In this document: one piece after another, positions 59,871 through 64,000 of the stretch
Numbering within the stretch: position 1 is the first letter of the stretch
How the letters are laid out: each line of letters begins with the position of its first letter
DNA from: Scylla paramamosain
Taxonomy: Eukaryota > Arthropoda > Malacostraca > Decapoda > Portunidae
Length of the DNA stretch: 64,000 nucleotides
Assembly: GCF_035594125.1 (NCBI RefSeq)
Contig: NC_087171.1
Location: 12,520,767 to 12,584,766 of the forward strand
Reading direction: 5' to 3'
Notes under the pieces: generated by a model
What the model saw: the letters and a program-made list of their open reading frames with translations, nothing else
Database searches by the model: none
Told to the model about the DNA's origin: nothing
Position numbers and translations under genes: made by a program

Positions 59871-59871
<1 letters not shown>
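58837..59871. other. unique sequence
   Basis: GC-rich at 59290-59400. A short AAT/GAT-rich patch lies at 59445-59510. Confidence 0.45.

Positions 59872-59957
<86 letters not shown>
59872..59957. repeat. (GT)n microsatellite
   Basis: 43 uninterrupted units. Confidence 0.97.
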
Positions 59958-59959
<2 letters not shown>

Positions 59960-60284
59960 ACTGCGCGTTGGAAGAAGGCTGCACACTTCCTCCGCCAAAG
60001 GAATTAAAAAAAAGTCCGGTTGGCTATCAGTATTCATTTCTTCATTTTTTACATCTCGCTTAATCCAGCGAAAGTGAACTTTGATAATTTCTCTTACGTG
60101 TTATTTGAATGTATGTAAATTTACGACACATCCTGCAGTACTGAGGAGAAAAAAAAGTATCAGCGTTGACCTACCTTCTGATTAACATCATGCTATCCTT
60201 TGTGAATCAGGCGGTAAATTATGCTTCTTACAAGTTGAAAACCTATTTTCTTTTTTTTTTTTAGTTCACCTTTATTGTTAAACC

Positions 60285-60485
60285 ACTCTGGGCTTTCATG
60301 AGGACTATTTTAAAAGACCAAAGAGACCATTAACCGGGTTCTCGTGGATGTTTTCTTTAATTAATGCTGGAGAATCCTTATTTAACGATTACTAGAATCA
60401 TAACACACTTGAAAACCTTAATGACCTCCACAACAGCCTGTTAGAATCTGCCAAGATAAGATGCTGAAATGTATGAGGTTACGAA
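60285..60485. repeat. dispersed repeat (copy 2 of the 33 kb/60 kb family)
   Basis: GGGCTTTCATGAGGACTATT, CAAAGAGACCATTAACC, GGATGTTTTCTTT, CTGGAGAATC, CTTGAAAACCTTAATGACC, ACAGCCTGTTAGAATCTGCC and AAGATGCTGAAATG align in order with 33244-33590. I recognise this as a widespread decapod repeat but do not know its class. Confidence 0.75.
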
Positions 60486-60487
60486 CC

Positions 60488-60490
<3 letters not shown>

Positions 60491-60573
<83 letters not shown>
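60491..60573. repeat. (GA)n microsatellite
   Basis: 41 uninterrupted units. Confidence 0.97.
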
Positions 60574-60579
<6 letters not shown>

Positions 60580-60785
60580 AGGAGGGAGAAAGACACTGCT
60601 ATACACAGGTCATGGAATGCTGATGAAATGGAGAGGCAAGGCATGCGGGACACGTGTTCGTATTCGTGTAGATGATTGAATAATTTGTCTTTGATTATAT
60701 CTCTTCACAAAGGGATTTTATCGTGCTTTATGAGGGCCCGGTGCACACGCCCGTCAGTATAGCACGTTATTGCCGCGTCCACTCC

Positions 60786-61440
60786 GGTAATGGTGATGGA
60801 TGGTTCCACTCTAGTTTTCGCATTTTTTTCTCACCTCACTAATTTTTTTAATCTTAAATTTGTTAACACCATTACTAGGTTTTCTATGATATTATTGAAA
60901 GATGGACTGAAGATGGATTCAGTGTTATTTGCATTATTTTTTCTGTTTCACCTCATTTCATGTAGACTCAATAACTTCAGTAAGTTTTTTTAATTAAAAA
61001 AAATTTTGGTAATGGTGATTGATAGACTCACTCTAGCATAAGCATTCTTCGTTTTCTTCATCTCATAGATTTTTTTTTATATTTTTTTATCTAATTTATT
61101 AACATCATTGCGAGGTTTTGTGTTTTATTTTTTGGATGAAAAAAGTGAAGCCATCGTCTGTTCCTGTCATCACGTCATCATTTCTGTCATATCAATCTGC
61201 TGTGACTTTTTTTTTTTTTTTAGCTCCCCACTCATTTTCTCTGTAGACATATTGACACCACCGCCAGGCTTTGTGTACATTCCTAAAACACAGATTAACT
61301 TTCGAATATGAAACAAAGTAAAGTCACGGGCTGGTCATGTCATCACCACCCCCCCCCGGCAAAAAAAAAAAAAAGTGTACAATATTTTTTTATGTACATG
61401 TTAACACCACACTCTGGCTTTGTGTTTATTCGTAAAATGC
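60786..61440. repeat. decayed tandem array, about 4 units
   Basis: TTAACACCA-TAC-x-GG-TTT begins blocks at 60863, 61099, 61252 and 61401 (spacings 236, 153, 149). Each is followed by TTTGTGTTTATT-like sequence. GGTAATGGTGAT-GAT precedes at 60786 and 61008. A or T runs interrupt every unit. Confidence 0.72.
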
Positions 61441-62131
61441 AGCTCAGTCCATGAATAAAAAAAAAAAAAAAGGTGGAGTCGTCACCCAGCCCTGTCATCA
61501 CCGTGCCCCGGAAAGCTGTCAGTGTCCAATCCTTCACACTGCGCCGCTGTGTTCCCCGCTGTGATATCTTTTATAGCTCTCCTGCACGGGTGATACTTTT
61601 CTGCACTTGCCAGCTGTACTTTCTCCCTTCCCCCCATCTTTCCACTTTATATTCCCCTCGTATAATCTTCTTAACACGGCATTTGGCTAGCGGGTCCCCT
61701 CCACACACGACAACGCACTGGGTAAGATAAGGCGTCGCGGTTAACGTGCCACCTCCACTTCAACTTGGCTGCACGCCGCTCCTCGCCCTGCTGATGGGGA
61801 AAATGCCGACCTACCACACACTCCCTTCTTTGTCTCGGCTGAAATCTGGCAGCTCGCAGGCAACTTTAGCATATCAGTGTTTGCTTACTTCCCAGCTTCC
61901 AAAGACTGTTTCCTGAGGGGCGTCCCGTGAACTCACCCACTCCTACTCCTGAACGTGAACTCACCCACTCCTGCCCCTTTACCTGCACGTCTTTGTTTCT
62001 TCCGTCTTTTCCTCCTTTTAATTTTTTGCAGTCCGCTTCTCTGGTTGTCTGACTTCGTGTTTCTACATCGCTGTCGCCTTTGCCATAACAAATCTGTTTG
62101 TTTGTTTGTTTGCTTGCTTGTCTGTTAGTTT

Positions 62132-62136
<5 letters not shown>
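61441..62136. other. unique sequence
   Basis: C/T-rich. Contains a direct repeat CGTGAACTCACCCACTCCT at 61926-61944 and 61954-61972 (28-bp offset). Confidence 0.5.

Positions 62137-62209
<73 letters not shown>
62137..62209. repeat. (CT)n microsatellite
   Basis: 36 uninterrupted units, preceded by TTTG/CTTG tetramers. Confidence 0.97.
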
Positions 62210-62212
<3 letters not shown>

Positions 62213-62391
62213 CACAAGGTTTAGGGTATAATTAGCCGGGATGGTTAACCTTACAGCCATCTTCACCAGTCGGAGTGAGCCAGGGCACATGGCCTAATGT
62301 ATTTACCTCTAAAAGCCAAAAGCTACACAGAAACTTAAGTGGCCGTATCAAATTATTAAAGTATGTAGATGTTTGTTAACTTTGAATGTAA

Positions 62392-62392
<1 letters not shown>

Positions 62393-62428
<36 letters not shown>
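62393..62428. repeat. (CA)n microsatellite
   Basis: 18 uninterrupted units. Confidence 0.95.
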
Positions 62429-62429
<1 letters not shown>

Positions 62430-62574
62430 AAAGAAAAAAAAATGGAGGTAACTTGGTTTTGATGTCAGCCTGTCTGCTAAACCTACACCTATACACCTAC
62501 ACGCTACACCTACAACCTGCAAGTCAGCCACTTCCTTCAGTCTGTCAAATTTCAAGCTCTCGTCGGCATTGTTA

Positions 62575-63045
62575 CGCGTTTTCTTTGTTCTTTTGCTTTG
62601 ATCTTATTCTATTTTATTCTATTTTGTATTTCTTTTTTCTTATTCTATTAAATTTTCTTTTTTACTTTATTCTGTACTATTTTTTTCCTTCCATTTTATT
62701 CTGATATTCTATTTTCTTGTTCTTTTACTTTATTCTGTTGTGTTCCGTTTTCTTTTTCATTTTATTCATTTCTATTCTGTTCTTCTTTTTCTGTTCTATT
62801 TTCATTTCTTTATCTTCTGCTCTATTTTCTTTTTTTTTATTCTTACCTTGTCTAATTGCTTTTATTTTGTTCTATTCAGCTCAATATTGTTTTAGTTTAT
62901 TGTTTTCTTTTCTTTTACTCTCCTACTTTCGTTTTCTTTTCTTACCTTTGTTAATTATTTTATTTTATTCTTTTCCATTTTCTTTTCTTTTTCTTTTATA
63001 TTATTCCATTCATATCTATTTTTTTTTTCACTTTAATTTATATGA
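62575..63045. repeat. T-rich degenerate (TTCTATTTT)n tract
   Basis: 470 bp dominated by TTTTATTCTATTTTC-like words without fixed period. The Phe-rich frames across it reflect the composition. Confidence 0.8.
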
Positions 63046-63755
63046 CGTTCTCCGAAGTGCATCAAACACTCTTATAGACAGAACCTTCTTTAATAAGTGG
63101 CTCTGTTAAGTCGCTGCAAGGCCAAAGCAACAAGTCCGCAGCATTGATCGTCTCGCTGAACTTTACAAAAAGGCGTGTGATTGCTTTATTCATCCTCGAC
63201 GCACACGCCTGGGGAAAATTAGAGAATTATAATGAAAACGTCACTGCTTATCAATACATTAGATTGGAAAAGTGGCAGCGGTTACTGGATCTGTACTCGC
63301 AACTTTTTGATTCAGTAAGATGCCAGACAAGCGAGTGCATCCTGCCTGTTTTGGTACTCAGGCAGTTCTGAATCTCCGTTGGATTTGACAACACTTTACT
63401 TTGGCGGGAGGATGGAAGGGTTGCCCAGGATGCAGCAGGGTGAGTTGCCCGGTGTTATTGTAGATGTTGCAAGATGTCACCGTTTGTGATTGACCACTGG
63501 CTTTGATTTGTTGCTTGAAGACACTGAAGAGGAAACCATGGAGAAGGTACGTAAAACCATACCCATATATACACATCTATTGAAAAAAAAAAAGTTGAAA
63601 TGGAGAATGAAGAATAAAAAGCAATGTACACGGAAGGAAAAGTTTCCAGTATGGAAGATGAAAATTCATGCAGTAAGATGAAGAGGCAAAGTCTGATCAG
63701 CTGGTAGGCGCTTCGAGTGTTACAAGTGATACCATGCATGATCCTTGTTGGCCTG

Positions 63756-63758
<3 letters not shown>
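63046..63758. other. unique sequence
   Basis: Contains an acidic frame LLLEDTEEETMEK ending at a strong donor (AAG|GTACGT at 63547). This is a possible small exon but unsupported by a clear acceptor. Confidence 0.4.

Positions 63759-63789
<31 letters not shown>
63759..63789. repeat. (CA)n microsatellite
   Basis: 15 uninterrupted units. Confidence 0.95.
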
Positions 63790-63791
<2 letters not shown>

Positions 63792-63817
63792 GTTCGCGTC
63801 ACTCGTCCGTTCACCAC

Positions 63818-63974
63818 GCCTTCCCACACCTGTCACCACCTCACGATGCATGTATGCTCATTAACTTCTAAAGTAAAAGAAAAAGTGAATCATGAAAAAC
63901 CTACATCCCATAGAAAATGCCTTCCCACACCTGTCACAACCGCACATCGCATGTATGCTCATTAACTTCTAAAG
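63818..63974. repeat. 56-bp tandem duplication, 101-bp offset
   Basis: CCTTCCCACACCTGTCAC and GCATGTATGCTCATTAACTT occur in both 63818-63873 and 63919-63974 with about five differences. The second copy runs into an A run and the window end. Confidence 0.9.
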
Positions 63975-64000
63975 AAAAAAAAAAAAAAAAAAGCTGCTCC

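Noticed and set aside
62453..63109. Phe-rich hydrophobic frames resembling membrane proteins
   Set aside because: Composition effect of the T-rich tract; no charged boundaries or conserved residues.

Overview
This is eukaryotic nuclear DNA, most likely from a decapod crustacean and probably a crab. It has no prokaryotic gene organisation, no operons and no long conserved reading frame. Two kinds of evidence point to the host. First, there are decayed non-LTR retrotransposon pieces whose reverse-transcriptase C-terminal sequences I recognise as abundant dispersed decapod repeats (minus strand at 3.1-3.65 kb and 12.96-13.45 kb). Second, there are degenerate arthropod-type telomeric (TTAGG)n blocks and an extreme load of microsatellites. 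By rough addition about a tenth of the window is simple sequence: nearly thirty (GA)n/(CT)n tracts, about fifteen (CA)n/(GT)n tracts and eight long (TA)n tracts, one of them 531 bp. The species call is inference.

Layout. 0-5 kb: unique DNA, two telomere-like blocks, trinucleotide arrays, and three non-LTR retrotransposon fragments, two of them the same 3' end in inverted orientation. 5-12.6 kb: unique DNA broken by dinucleotide tracts. 12.9-15.5 kb: a decayed reverse-transcriptase remnant and an approximately 39-copy 22-bp minisatellite. 15.5-27 kb: unique DNA, four long (TA)n arrays, a 41-bp minisatellite and several decayed tandem duplications. 28.1-29.45 kb: an array of about eight diverged units of roughly 145 bp, interrupted by a 215-bp TTAA-flanked MITE. 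30-38 kb: GA/CT/CA tracts, two dispersed repeats and another diverged array. 38.7-40.3 kb: a poly(A)-tailed retroelement 3' end and the giant (GT)n(TA)n tract. 41.7-43 kb: a pyrimidine tract and a very long (CT)n/(GA)n inverted repeat. 45.6 kb: the only reading frame with a plausible domain resemblance (CARD-like death fold). 47.9-49 kb: two more retroelement 3' ends. 52.4 kb: a second MITE copy in opposite orientation. 55.7-64 kb: CT/GT tracts, tandem duplications and one more dispersed repeat copy.

Almost every long reading frame here is a by-product of a repeat that lacks stop codons. I found no confident complete protein gene, tRNA, rRNA or CRISPR. The window is best read as intergenic or long-intron DNA with perhaps one isolated exon.

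The most unusual features are (a) the TTAA MITE inserted inside a tandem array, where sibling units show what the site looked like before insertion, with a second homologous copy 23 kb away; and (b) a recurring pattern of about a dozen local, heavily decayed tandem duplications. Most of these have periods of about 115-160 bp, and the different loci show no obvious sequence similarity to each other.
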